This document shows positions 1-8,341 of a stretch of 19,355 nt of DNA, one piece after another; the first letter of the stretch is position 1, and each line of letters opens with the position of its first letter. The notes below the pieces were generated by a model that had not been told where the DNA came from, searched no databases, and was given only the letters and a program-made list of their open reading frames with translations. The position numbers and the translations under genes are program-made. Source of the stretch: JAVBNC01 sp031551765 (GTDB taxonomy: Bacteria > Desulfobacterota > Desulfovibrionia > Desulfovibrionales > Desulfovibrionaceae); NCBI GenBank assembly GCA_031551765.1, contig JAVBNC010000142.1, positions 1 to 19,355 of the forward strand. The letters run 5' to 3'.

Positions 1-40
1 CGCCCCCCTCATCCTTCCCGCGCGCGACGCATCCCCCTGG

Positions 41-191
41 TCGCGGGTGCCTGGGGGGACACCCCCGTGGCGGGTGCGGGGATCTCGCAACCGCAGGAAG
101 CGGTTGCGCACGGAGCGCAGCGACGCCCGAAGGGGGCGGCACAGGACGTGCCGCATTGAGCCCTGCTCTCACTCTTGGATGGCTTCGACAA
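41..191 (-). repeat. Structured intergenic repeat block after the EIIC-EAL gene
   Basis: On the minus strand this block starts directly after the TAG stop of the EIIC-EAL gene. It opens with a 31-base segment (161-191) that matches 19151-19181 at 25 of 31 positions in the opposite orientation. Several hairpins follow: arms 136-142/148-154 (7 bp) and 86-94/100-108 (9 bp, perfect). A G-run/C-run dyad around 51-70 comes next. Positions 62-81 share a ccccgcacccgcca core with 19187-19200. It is a modular dispersed repeat that probably shapes transcript 3' ends. No gene is visible at 1-191. Confidence 0.6.
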
Positions 192-2405
192 CTAAAAATG
201 CACAACATAGCCCGTGTTGCCGTCCGCAAGCTCCTGGCCGCGGGTGTAGCTGGCGCGGATGTAGGCCAGGCAGGCGTCCGCGAGCAGGGACTTGCTGTAC
301 CTGTAGCCCTGGAACACGTCGCAGCCCAAGGCGCGCAGCACCATCACCTGTTCGTCGCTTTCCACGAATTCCGCCACGCTGGTCATGCCGCGCGAGGCGC
401 AGAGCCTGGTGATGGAAGCCACGATGTCCGCGCAGATGGGGTTGGTAACCACTTCGCGGCTGATGGCGCCGTCGATTTTCACGGAAGTCACGGGAAACTG
501 CTTGAGATATTTCAGCGAACTGTGCCCCATGCCGAAATCGTCGATGGCGATGTGCAGGCCCATGGCATGCAGGCGGGAGAGCACCAGGCTTTCCGGCGTG
601 CCCGCGTCCAGCGCGCTGGATTCGGTGACCTCCACTTCCAGCAGGTCCGGCGGCAGGCTGTGGCGCTTGAGTATTTCCACCACTTTCGCGGGCAGGGAAT
701 CTTCCAGCTGCAGGGCGGACACGTTCACGGCCATGACCACGTCCTCAATCCCTTCGTCCAGCCAGGCTTTGCGCACCCGGCAGGCTTCCTCCAGGATCCA
801 CAGGCCCAGAGGGCGGATCAGCGCGGAATCTTCCGCCAGGGCGATGATGATGGGGGCCGGGATCATGCCGTGCAGGGGGTGCCGCCAACGCAAAAGCGAT
901 TCCACGCCCACCACCGCGCCGGTATCAGAAGCCACCTGGGGCTGGAATTCCAGGAAAATTCCCCTGCCGTGCAAACGGTCTTCTTCCAGGTCCACCAAGA
1001 GGCTTCTGGCCAGGGTGCCGGCCGCGTCCCTGCGGTCTATACAGCGCTGGCCCAGCGGGCCCGTGGACGTGGTACAGGCCCGGTCCATCAACTGGCTGAA
1101 CGCGGCGCTGACCTGGCGCCCGTGCAGCCTGTCCGCCAGGCGCACAAAGGGCGCGTAAGCCAGAATGCCTATCCCGATGTTGAACAGCTGCAGCAGCGAG
1201 CCCTTGATGGAGCCCGTGGTGTAGTAGCCGTTGAACAGCACGGGCGTGGTCCACTCCACGATCCTGCTGGTGCCGGGCACCAGTTCGTAAAACACGGCCG
1301 CGTAGCTGAGGGCTGCCAGCAGAATGGGCGTGAAAATGAAGGGAATGAGCATGATGGGGTTCAAAATCACCGGCAGGCCGAAAAGCAGCACTTCGTTGAT
1401 ATTGAAGACGCCGGGCAGCAGCGAGAGCACGGCCAGGCGCTTGTTGCTTTGGGTTTTGCCGCACAGCAGCAGGGCTCCGGCCAGGCTTACGCTGGTGCCG
1501 CAGCCGCCGATGAACACGAACACGTCCAGAAAGCTCTTGGTCATGACGTGGGGGAGCGGCAGGCCCAAAGCGGCGGCCGCCTCGTTGGCGGACATCAGCG
1601 TGTTGTAAATGTCGTGGGTGATGGGGTCCAGCACGTTGGCCCCGTGGATGCCCAGGAACCACAAAAGCTGCAGCGAGAAGGTATAGAAAATGCCGCGCTC
1701 CAGGTTGTCCCCCGCCATGTCGAAAGGCATGCGCAACAGGGCGTGCACGGCTTCGTGCAGGGTGGTGCCCCAGATGCTGTTCACCGCCACGCCCAGGGCC
1801 GCGAACAGCAGCACCGTGCACATGCCGGGGAACAGCGCGTTGAAGGCCTGGGGTATGGCCAGTTCCGTGTTCCCGCCGGGCAGGTGCAGGCGCAGCCACT
1901 TGATGGAATAGAGGAACAGGAAGATGCGTGAGGAAATATAGCCCACCAGCAGGGCCACGAACAGCCCGGCCACCCCTGTCCAGCGCTGGGGCAGCATGGC
2001 GCCTTCCGGCTGGATGAGACAGAGCAGACAGGAAAGGCTGATCAGGCCGGCAATGACGGGGTTGACCTGCACCAGCGGGTTGACGGCCGTGTTGTACTGG
2101 TCCGCCATGTGCTGGCCGATGCTGAAGAGCATGACCAGGGAGATAATGGCAAAGGTGCCGTTCCAGATATAGCCGCCGAACAGGCGCCAGTTGAGGCCGA
2201 ACTGGCTTTCCATGAACAGGCGGTAGCTTTCCAGAGGCAGACTGTTCAGCAGCACGGCCAGCGCGCCCAGGAACACCAGGGGCATGGTCACCACCAGGGC
2301 GGAACGCACGGCGGAGAGCGCGGGCCAGTCCATAGTCCGCTCCAGAAGAGGAATGGCGGTCCGCTCAAAAAGAGGGAGGAAGTTTTGCCGTAACCGTTGC
2401 AACAT
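192..2405 (-). CDS. PTS EIIC-like membrane domain fused to EAL c-di-GMP phosphodiesterase
   Basis: A 737-residue protein. Residues about 1-440 are a polytopic membrane domain of the lactose/cellobiose EIIC family. The family marks are GIHG (His254) and FNINE (Glu338), the positions reported to contact the sugar in the ChbC family. Residues about 470-715 form an EAL domain expected to hydrolyse cyclic di-GMP in the cytoplasm. The catalytic set appears complete: ESL in place of EAL (Glu502), Asn561, EVTES (Glu592), DD 622-623, Lys643, Glu679/Glu682 in AEFVE, and Gln699 in QGY. No IIA or IIB domain is present in the protein or next to it, so sensing or binding of a sugar is more likely than PTS uptake. 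The longest reading frame begins at a GTG at 2483. I prefer the ATG at 2405 because family-like sequence (MLQRLRQNF, then MPLVFLGAL) starts there. The gene lies downstream of the NlpC/P60 gene on the same strand, 202 bases away. The fold assignments are strong; the sugar and the activity are inferred. Confidence 0.88.
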   Translation of the reverse strand: MLQRLRQNFLPLFERTAIPLLERTMDWPALSAVRSALVVTMPLVFLGALAVLLNSLPLESYRLFMESQFGLNWRLFGGYIWNGTFAIISLVMLFSIGQHMADQYNTAVNPLVQVNPVIAGLISLSCLLCLIQPEGAMLPQRWTGVAGLFVALLVGYISSRIFLFLYSIKWLRLHLPGGNTELAIPQAFNALFPGMCTVLLFAALGVAVNSIWGTTLHEAVHALLRMPFDMAGDNLERGIFYTFSLQLLWFLGIHGANVLDPITHDIYNTLMSANEAAAALGLPLPHVMTKSFLDVFVFIGGCGTSVSLAGALLLCGKTQSNKRLAVLSLLPGVFNINEVLLFGLPVILNPIMLIPFIFTPILLAALSYAAVFYELVPGTSRIVEWTTPVLFNGYYTTGSIKGSLLQLFNIGIGILAYAPFVRLADRLHGRQVSAAFSQLMDRACTTSTGPLGQRCIDRRDAAGTLARSLLVDLEEDRLHGRGIFLEFQPQVASDTGAVVGVESLLRWRHPLHGMIPAPIIIALAEDSALIRPLGLWILEEACRVRKAWLDEGIEDVVMAVNVSALQLEDSLPAKVVEILKRHSLPPDLLEVEVTESSALDAGTPESLVLSRLHAMGLHIAIDDFGMGHSSLKYLKQFPVTSVKIDGAISREVVTNPICADIVASITRLCASRGMTSVAEFVESDEQVMVLRALGCDVFQGYRYSKSLLADACLAYIRASYTRGQELADGNTGYVVHF

Positions 2406-2479
2406 AACCGCTCTATGGGTGCCCGCGCCATTCGCCCGCTGGTGAAGCGTCCAGTCTGAAAACAGATTACAACGGCATA

Positions 2480-2527
2480 CCACGCATTACGTGCTTGTGC
2501 CAGTTCTTTTACTTTTAGAATGCGTGG
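2480..2527 (-). promoter_or_regulatory. Inverted repeat upstream of the EIIC-EAL gene
   Basis: A perfect 9-bp inverted repeat (2480-2488, ccacgcatt; 2519-2527, aatgcgtgg) with a 30-base spacer lies in the leader between the NlpC/P60 stop and the preferred EIIC-EAL start. It could be a regulator site or a leader hairpin. No convincing -35/-10 pair was identified, so its role is open. Confidence 0.25.
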
Positions 2528-2607
2528 AAAGGGGGAGCGGCAGCATTTTTTAAGAGCGCCGTTGCGTATTCCCGTATTGCGCGAAAATGGGGAGGGGATA
2601 CGAGCGC

Positions 2608-3117
2608 TTACAGCACCCGCCGCGCGGTGACAAAGCGCTTGCGCCAGTAGGGGTCGTTCAGGGAATCCTCGCGCACGGTCCTGCCGCTGCTGGGGCTGTG
2701 GATGAACTTGTCCCGGCCCGTGCAGATACCCACGTGCAGCCCGCTCCAGTAGGAGATATCAAAGACCACCAGGTCGCCGGGCCGCAGGTCTTTTTCCGCC
2801 ACGTCCCAGCCCGCCTTGGACTGGGACTTGGTCTCGCGCGGCAGGCTCACGCCGTTCCGGCTGAACACCCAGAACACCAGGCCGGAACAGTCGAAACCGG
2901 CGGGGGTGGCGCCACCGGCCTTGTAGCGCGCGCCCAACTGGGAACGGGCGGTTTTGACCACGGCGTTTTCTTTGGCGGAAGGGGCGGCGGGCGGCGGGAC
3001 GCTGGCTATGGGGGGCTTGGCGCAGCCAAAGGCCAGCAGCAACAGCGCCGCAAGGGCGGCCAGCGCGATGCGGGAGCCGCGCGTTGCGCGCGGCGCGGCT
3101 GATGCTGCGGTGTTCAT
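2608..3117 (-). CDS. NlpC/P60 family peptidoglycan hydrolase, probable lipoprotein
   Basis: A 169-residue protein with a basic N-terminus and a hydrophobic segment ending in AFGC (Cys32). This fits a slightly degenerate lipobox, so it is probably an envelope lipoprotein. The NlpC/P60 cysteine-peptidase domain covers about residues 50-165. The catalytic Cys77 lies in GFDCSG, His128 in GLHVGI and the third residue His140 in FIHSPSSG. The family cleaves peptide stems of peptidoglycan, typically the D-Glu to diaminopimelate bond. The length suits a single-domain Spr/MepS-like enzyme. I chose the ATG at 3117 because the signal sequence follows it; the frame is open upstream to 3285 but that part runs into the divergent gene. 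The Shine-Dalgarno match is weak. It is transcribed divergently from the DUF748 gene. Confidence 0.88.
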   Translation of the reverse strand: MNTAASAAPRATRGSRIALAALAALLLLAFGCAKPPIASVPPPAAPSAKENAVVKTARSQLGARYKAGGATPAGFDCSGLVFWVFSRNGVSLPRETKSQSKAGWDVAEKDLRPGDLVVFDISYWSGLHVGICTGRDKFIHSPSSGRTVREDSLNDPYWRKRFVTARRVL

Positions 3118-3211
3118 GAAGGCAAGTACTACTCTAAGATGCATGCAAGAGCAAACAGAGCCGCAGGGGGCGGCTTTCCCCAAACGGTTTGACTCGCCGG
3201 GCCGCTGTGGT

Positions 3212-6200
3212 ATGAAAAAAAACATGGTCAAAAACATCACTGATATGCGACGGTATTGGCAGCGTTTTCGTGGGGTTTTCGTCACGGAAGCGGGGCGGCC
3301 TTCCCGTCTGGCCTGGTGGCTGACGGGCTGCGTGCTCGGCTATCTCCTGCTGTTCGGGCTTATCCTGCCCTTTGCCCTGCGCGGCGTTCTGGAAAGCCAG
3401 CTTTCCGCCGCGCTCAATACCCAGGCCACGGTATCCGCCCTGCGCTGCAACCCCCTGACGCTGACGGTCACGGCCAGGGGCATTGAAATTCCCTACCCGG
3501 AAGGGGCTGTTCCGGAAAACTCCGGCCCCTTTTTGACCCTGGACGAGCTGGAGATCACTCCCTCGTTCCTTTCCTATTTCCGCCTCGCCCCGGGCATCAA
3601 GTCCCTGCGCCTGGTGAACCCCAGCGTGGACGTCACTCTGTCCAAAAAGGGCGGGCTTTCCCCGCACTTATTTTTCCCGGAAAGCCCGGACGGCGCGGCT
3701 GAACCGGAAACGGGACCCAAGCCCGTGTTCCCCTTTCTGATCTACGGCCTGGAACTGCACGGCGGCAAGATTATTTTCCGCGACGCCATCCGCGAAACCA
3801 CGCACACGGTCAGCGACATCAACCTGGACGTGCCCTTCGCCTCCACGCTCAAGGCGGACCGGGGCGTGGCCGTCACCCCCAGCCTGAACGCCACGCTCAA
3901 CGGCCGTCCGCTGACCTTTTCCGGGGAAGCCCTGCCTTTCGCGGAAACCCTGCGCACGGAATTCACGCTGCATTCCGGCGACATGGATCTGGATCATTTC
4001 CGGGCCTATCTTGCGCCGTACACGCCCCTGGCGCTGAAAAGCGGCTCCGTGCACACGGAGCTGACCCTGGGCCTGGAACGCGCGCCGGAAAAACCCATGC
4101 GCGTTTCCCTGTCCGGCAAGCTGGGCCTGGACAAGCTGGACCTGGCCGCCCCGGACGGAGCCCGGGCCTTTGCCTTGGAAAAGGGCCGTCTGGAAGTGGA
4201 AAGCGCTCTGCTGGCGCCCCTGCACCTGGTGGTCAAAGAGTGCTCGCTGGAAAAGCCGTATCTGGCTGTGCGGCGTAAGGCCGACGGCAGCCTGGACTGG
4301 CAGGGCTTCATCACCCTGCCCAAGGAAGAGGCCCCGCCGCGCCGGGCCGCCGCGCCCGCTGCTCCCGCCGTGACAGGCAACGCCACGGCTTCGGCCGTTC
4401 CGGCGCGGACCGCCAACGCCACGGCCGGGCCGTCCGCTAACGCCACGCTTGCCGCCGCGAAAGCGGAAAAGGACACGCCCCCCCGCATAGAAGTGCATGC
4501 GGTGCGGCTTACGGACGGCGCCATAGTCTGGCGCGACGACACCCTGCCCGGCGGTTTCACCCACAGCGTGGAGAATATCCGGGTGGAATTGACCAATCTG
4601 GATACCCAGGGTGCGGGCTCGGTGCTGTTCGATCTCGCGCTGAACGCGGCCAAGCAGAGCGGTACCGTGGCCTTTTCCGGCCATGCCGCGCTCACGCCGC
4701 TGGCGGTGAACGCCACGCTGAAAATCGGGGCCGTTCCCCTTTCCATCGCCGCGCCTTACGTGGCCCAGGCTCTGCCCCTCAACCTGGAGGGCGGCACCCT
4801 GGAAAGCGACAGCGCCCTCACCCTGACCCAGACCAAGGAAGGCGGCCTGCGCGCCGCCCTGGTCAAGGGCGACGTGGCCCTGGCCGGCCTGGCCGTGACC
4901 CAGGGCGCGAACAAGACGCCGCTGCTGAACCTGGGCCGCATCGGGGTGGCGGAAACCGTGGCGGACACGGGGACGCGCACCGTCACGCTGGGAAAAATCG
5001 ATATCGCCAAGGCCGCCGTGAACCTGACCCGCCAGGCCGACGGGGAACTGCTGCTGCCCGTGGCCTCCGGCGGCGCGGACAGCGCCCCGGCAACAGCCCA
5101 GGCCGCTCCGCAAATTTCCCAGCCCGCAACGAAAAAATCCGCTTCCCCGGCCAAGGCCGCCCCGCCCAGGCGCGGCACGGCCAAAGGAAAAGGCAAGGTA
5201 CCGCCTCGCCAAAGCGGCCGCGCACGCGCTCAGGCGCCCGCGCGGCAGGCTCCGCCCAAGGTCCAGACCCAGGCTCAAGCCCCGGCCAAAGCGGCTCCCG
5301 CCCGCACGGCCCAGGCCGCGCAAAGCGCCGGCCCGGCCTGGAAGGTGGACCTGGGCACGCTGAAGGTTTCGGGCTCCTCGCTCACCTTCCACGACCAGGG
5401 CCTGAAAAAGCCCGCGCAACTGGCGCTGACGGACATAGCCTGCGAAGTGAAGGGCTTTTCCACGGAAAGCGGCAAGCCCCTCAGCCTGGACCTGTCCTTC
5501 AAGCCGGGCCGGGGCGGAACCCTGGGCCTGAAAGCCGAAGGCACGCTGGCCCCGCTCTCCTTGCGCTGGAATACCCGTTTCACCAAGGCGGACCTGAGCT
5601 TTCTCAGCCCCTATTTCGGCGAGTTCAGCACCCTGACCCTGGCGGAAGCCTCCCTGAACGGCACGGTGGACGGCACAACGGCCATAGCCCGGCCCGGGGC
5701 CGCGCCGGAACTGAGCGCCCAGGGCTCCATTTCCCTGGACAACCTGGAACTGCGCGACGGCAAAAGCGAATTCGCCAGCCTGGGCCGTTTCAGCCTGCAG
5801 TCCCTGCGCTACGCTTCGTCCCCAAAGAACAACGGCACCGTGTCCCTGGAGCGGCTCAGCGTGGAAAAGCCCCGCATTTCCCTGGCCATGCAGCAAAACG
5901 GCACGCTTTCCCTGGTCCGGATATTCCCCGCGCTGCAAGCCAAGGAAGCCGCCAAGGAACCCGGCAAGGAAAGCGCCCCGGCGCAGACTCCCCCCGCGCC
6001 GCCGCCCGCTCCCGCGCCGGACGCGGCTTCCGCCCCTGTCGCGCATACGGTGGCGGGCGGCCTGGAACGCATCACTTTGGGAGAAGTCTCGCTCACGGAC
6101 GGCCGTTTCGTCTTCCGGGACCAGAGTTTTGCCAAGCCTTCCGTGGTCTCCCTGAGCGAGATCGCGCTGAACGCGAAAAGCCTGAGTTCCGACGCGGACG

Positions 6201-7285
6201 CCCGCTCGGATTTCACGCTGGCGGCCAAACTGAACGGCTCGGCCCTGAACGTCAAAGGCAAAATGAACCCGCTCATCCAGCCCCCGGCCCTGGAGAGCAG
6301 CGTTTCGCTGAAAGACTTCAATCTGTCCTCAGTTTCCGCCTACGCGGAAAAGTTCATCGACTATCCCATCAGCAAGGGCCAGTTCTCCCTGGACGTGGAC
6401 ATCAACCTGGCGGACAAACAGGTGGACGCCCGGAACAGGCTGCTGTTCACCCAGCTGACCCTGGGCGACAAGCTGAACGCGCCGGGCGCGCCCAATTTGC
6501 CGGTCAAGGCCGCCATAAGCCTGCTCAGCGATCTGAACGGGGACGTGAACCTGAACATCCCCATTTCCGGCAGCATGGATGACCCGCAGTTCCGCACCGG
6601 CGCGCTGGTGGGCAAGGTGTTCGCCACCATCATGCTCAAAACCGTGACTTCGCCCTTCAGCCTGGTCACGGGCATACTGGGCGGCACCATGAACCTGCTC
6701 AGCGGCGGGGGCGGGCCGGACCTGGACGTCATCGCTTTCCGGCCCGGTTCCGGCACGCTGAACAGCCAGGCGAAAACCAGCCTCAGCGGCCTGGCCGCCG
6801 CCCTGAAACGGCGCCCCGGCCTCAAGGTAACGCTGGTCGGCCACGCGGACGGCTCGGAACGCGCCGCCGCCATAGACGCCATGGTGCGCCGCAAAATGCA
6901 GGAAGAAAAATATGCGGATCTTCCCAAAGAGGAACGGACCAAGACCAAGGTGGAAGACGTGCGCGTAAGCCGGCAGGAAGACGCGGACGAATACAACAAG
7001 CTGCTGGCGAAAGTATACGTGGACTTCCCCTTTGTGCGTATGGCCGGGGCGGAAGCCAGGAATCAGGCTCCCCAGGAAATGCTGCGCCGCATCCACGAGA
7101 ACATCAAGACCACGGACGACGACCTGCGCGAGCTGGCCGAAAACAGGGCCAAGGCCGTGCGCGACGCCCTGCTGGCGACCGACCCGGCCCTGGACAAGCA
7201 GCTGACCCTGGGCAAGCCCGCCGTCACGCTGGAAACCCCGCCCGGCGGCAAGGCCACGACCTATGTGAAACTGGAAATGAAATAA
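3212..7285 (+). CDS. AsmA-like DUF748 protein with C-terminal OmpA-like domain
   Basis: A 1357-residue envelope protein. One N-terminal membrane segment (about residues 33-57) anchors it in the inner membrane, with the rest presumably periplasmic. The body is beta-rich and AsmA/DUF748-like. Four similar units each centre on a G-x-x-x-x-[FW]-x-D motif near residues 183, 434, 720 and 962. Three Ala/Pro-rich linkers separate the units at about 373-420, 622-706 and 910-946; the second is long and rich in Lys/Arg. The last 185 residues, from about 1172, resemble an OmpA peptidoglycan-binding domain (IAFRPGSGTL, LVGHADGS, NRAKAVRDAL) with a charged insertion of about 90 residues after the GHADG motif. 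The family is linked to outer-membrane biogenesis or bridge-like lipid transport, which is inferred here. The start is uncertain: ATGs at 3212, 3224 and 3245 are all possible and none has a strong ribosome site. A hairpin at 7310-7347 follows the stop. Confidence 0.85.
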   Translation: MKKNMVKNITDMRRYWQRFRGVFVTEAGRPSRLAWWLTGCVLGYLLLFGLILPFALRGVLESQLSAALNTQATVSALRCNPLTLTVTARGIEIPYPEGAVPENSGPFLTLDELEITPSFLSYFRLAPGIKSLRLVNPSVDVTLSKKGGLSPHLFFPESPDGAAEPETGPKPVFPFLIYGLELHGGKIIFRDAIRETTHTVSDINLDVPFASTLKADRGVAVTPSLNATLNGRPLTFSGEALPFAETLRTEFTLHSGDMDLDHFRAYLAPYTPLALKSGSVHTELTLGLERAPEKPMRVSLSGKLGLDKLDLAAPDGARAFALEKGRLEVESALLAPLHLVVKECSLEKPYLAVRRKADGSLDWQGFITLPKEEAPPRRAAAPAAPAVTGNATASAVPARTANATAGPSANATLAAAKAEKDTPPRIEVHAVRLTDGAIVWRDDTLPGGFTHSVENIRVELTNLDTQGAGSVLFDLALNAAKQSGTVAFSGHAALTPLAVNATLKIGAVPLSIAAPYVAQALPLNLEGGTLESDSALTLTQTKEGGLRAALVKGDVALAGLAVTQGANKTPLLNLGRIGVAETVADTGTRTVTLGKIDIAKAAVNLTRQADGELLLPVASGGADSAPATAQAAPQISQPATKKSASPAKAAPPRRGTAKGKGKVPPRQSGRARAQAPARQAPPKVQTQAQAPAKAAPARTAQAAQSAGPAWKVDLGTLKVSGSSLTFHDQGLKKPAQLALTDIACEVKGFSTESGKPLSLDLSFKPGRGGTLGLKAEGTLAPLSLRWNTRFTKADLSFLSPYFGEFSTLTLAEASLNGTVDGTTAIARPGAAPELSAQGSISLDNLELRDGKSEFASLGRFSLQSLRYASSPKNNGTVSLERLSVEKPRISLAMQQNGTLSLVRIFPALQAKEAAKEPGKESAPAQTPPAPPPAPAPDAASAPVAHTVAGGLERITLGEVSLTDGRFVFRDQSFAKPSVVSLSEIALNAKSLSSDADARSDFTLAAKLNGSALNVKGKMNPLIQPPALESSVSLKDFNLSSVSAYAEKFIDYPISKGQFSLDVDINLADKQVDARNRLLFTQLTLGDKLNAPGAPNLPVKAAISLLSDLNGDVNLNIPISGSMDDPQFRTGALVGKVFATIMLKTVTSPFSLVTGILGGTMNLLSGGGGPDLDVIAFRPGSGTLNSQAKTSLSGLAAALKRRPGLKVTLVGHADGSERAAAIDAMVRRKMQEEKYADLPKEERTKTKVEDVRVSRQEDADEYNKLLAKVYVDFPFVRMAGAEARNQAPQEMLRRIHENIKTTDDDLRELAENRAKAVRDALLATDPALDKQLTLGKPAVTLETPPGGKATTYVKLEMK

Positions 7286-7309
7286 ACGCGGCGGAAGACC
7301 GTTCGCGCT

Positions 7310-7347
7310 CGAACGCTTCTCCCGCGAGTCTCCGGGGGAAGCGTTCG
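7310..7347 (+). terminator. Strong hairpin between the DUF748 and GNAT genes
   Basis: The arms 7310-7323 and 7334-7347 pair over 14 positions, 13 of them Watson-Crick and one a G-T wobble, around a 10-base loop. It lies 25 bases after the DUF748 stop and 33 bases before the GNAT start. There is no proper T-run after it, only a short ttt at 7351-7353. It may be a weak terminator, an RNA-stabilising stem or a partial insulator. Confidence 0.5.
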
Positions 7348-7380
7348 GCGTTTCGGAGCCGGAGGAATAAGGAGAACCCC

Positions 7381-8016
7381 ATGCACCCTATACGCCTGAG
7401 AATGGTGGAAGAAACGGACGCTGCCGCCATAGCGCGGATTTACGCGCCCTATGTGACGGATTCGCCCGCCAGTTTTGAAACCACGCCCCCGGACGCCACG
7501 GAAATTCGCGCCAGAATCCGCGCCGTCAGTGCGCGCTACCCTTATCTCGCGGCGGTCAGCGGAGAGGAAATCGCGGGCTACGCCTACGCCAACCGGGACA
7601 GGGAGCGGGCGGCCTACCAGTGGAACGCGGTGCTTTCCGTCTACGTGGCCGAGGCGTTCCAGCGCCGGGGCCTGGGGCTCGCGCTTTCCACGGCCCTGCT
7701 GGAGATATTGCGCCTGCAGAAGATACAAAACGCCTACGGCAACGTGACCCTGCCCAATCCGGCCAGCGTGGGATTATTGGAGCGGCTCGGTTTCCGGTCC
7801 CAGGGCGTGTTCCGCAGGACGGGCTACAAATGCGGCCGCTGGTGCGACGTGGAGTGGTTTGAAAAACATATCGGCGACTTTGGGAATGACCCGGAACCGC
7901 CCCTGTCCATAAAAGAGGTGGATTGTAAGGCTGTTGCGAGAATTCTGGAGGAAAGCGCCGGGTTGTGCGCGTCTCTTGATGCCCTTTCAGAGAGGGAAGG
8001 AAAGAGGGGGTGCTGA
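7381..8016 (+). CDS. GNAT family N-acetyltransferase (phosphinothricin/methionine-sulfone type)
   Basis: A 211-residue protein. Residues 3-165 form a GNAT fold that transfers acetyl from acetyl-CoA to an amine. The opening (IRLRMVEETDAAAIARIYAPYV followed by ASFE) is typical of the Pat/YncA branch, which acetylates phosphinothricin, methionine sulfone and similar amino acids. The acetyl-CoA loop QRRGLGLAL is at 94-102 and the second signature NPASVGLLERLGF at 126-138. The start is well supported by AAGGAG six or seven bases ahead of the ATG. The last 30 residues or so (from DCKAVARILEE) lie beyond the domain and run into repeat DNA; the stop codon falls on the edge of the inverted repeat at 8015-8150. 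That tail is probably read-through into a repeat. The true substrate cannot be told from sequence. Confidence 0.88.
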   Translation: MHPIRLRMVEETDAAAIARIYAPYVTDSPASFETTPPDATEIRARIRAVSARYPYLAAVSGEEIAGYAYANRDRERAAYQWNAVLSVYVAEAFQRRGLGLALSTALLEILRLQKIQNAYGNVTLPNPASVGLLERLGFRSQGVFRRTGYKCGRWCDVEWFEKHIGDFGNDPEPPLSIKEVDCKAVARILEESAGLCASLDALSEREGKRGC

Positions 8017-8150
8017 GCCGGCCGTGACTCCGAATTTTTTTCCGCCTTTGCGCCCGACGGCCCCTGGGCGGGATTCCGAGCCGTGAAGCTGAAGTTGGGG
8101 TAACTCTCGGATCGCAAAGGCGGAAAAAAATTCGAAGCCCCGTCCGGCTC
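8015..8150. repeat. 136-bp inverted-repeat element with a perfect 22-bp core
   Basis: Positions 8031-8052 and 8113-8134 are exact reverse complements over 22 bases, each containing a run of seven T or A. The symmetry extends outward imperfectly to 8015-8030/8135-8150, where the outermost seven bases (gagccgg/ccggctc) match perfectly. The 60-base centre contains smaller dyads (cgccc 8051-8055 with gggcg 8066-8070; tccgag 8075-8080 with ctcgga 8106-8111), so it can fold as a branched structure. It looks like a MITE-type or extragenic palindromic repeat. No coding sequence is seen. GGGGTGC occurs on both sides (8007-8013 and 8158-8164) but does not abut both ends. Confidence 0.65.
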
Positions 8151-8245
8151 GCAACGCGGGGTGCGGCCGCGAAGGTGATGGAGAAAGGCAAAAAAGCGGT
8201 GACGGGAGTATAGGGGGTAGTTTTATCAAGGAGAAACGGCCCATA

Positions 8246-8338
8246 CCCCCTGATAAAGTTCTTTGGAAAGGGGAAGGAGGTCCGGAGGAAGGGGAAAACC
8301 TTTCTTACAAGAAAGGTTTTCCCCTTCCTCCGGGCGTC
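8246..8338 (-). terminator. Palindromic 3'-end module, copy 1 (after ABC permease)
   Basis: A perfect 25-bp palindrome (8282-8306 with 8309-8333, 2-base centre) starts 8 bases beyond the stop of the minus-strand permease gene. On the minus strand it is followed by a conserved tail (8246-8281) containing cccctttccaaagaacttt and tcaggggg. The same hairpin-plus-tail occurs after ygiQ (13197-13288) and the flavoredoxin gene (12141-12238). It lies between convergent genes, so it could terminate transcription from both sides. There is no classic T-run, so the terminator role is inferred from position and structure. Confidence 0.65.
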
Positions 8339-8341
8339 GTG

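Noticed and set aside
156..1931. Long open frame on the plus strand, 591 codons
   Set aside because: It lies antisense to the EIIC-EAL gene, is rich in His/Gln/Gly as expected of a GC-rich shadow frame, and has no recognisable domain.
2406..2483. GTG start at 2483 for the EIIC-EAL gene
   Set aside because: The 26 extra residues do not resemble an EIIC N-terminus and no ribosome site precedes the GTG.
2484..2515. Possible sigma-54 promoter (tggcac ... tgc, minus strand)
   Set aside because: The spacing between the GG and GC elements is 14 bases instead of the required 10.
3668..6046. 792-codon minus-strand open frame
   Set aside because: It is antisense to the DUF748 gene, with low-complexity Gly/Arg/Gln composition and no domain.
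8007..8164. Target-site duplication GGGGTGC around the inverted-repeat element
   Set aside because: The right copy starts seven bases away from the element end, so it does not flank the element properly.
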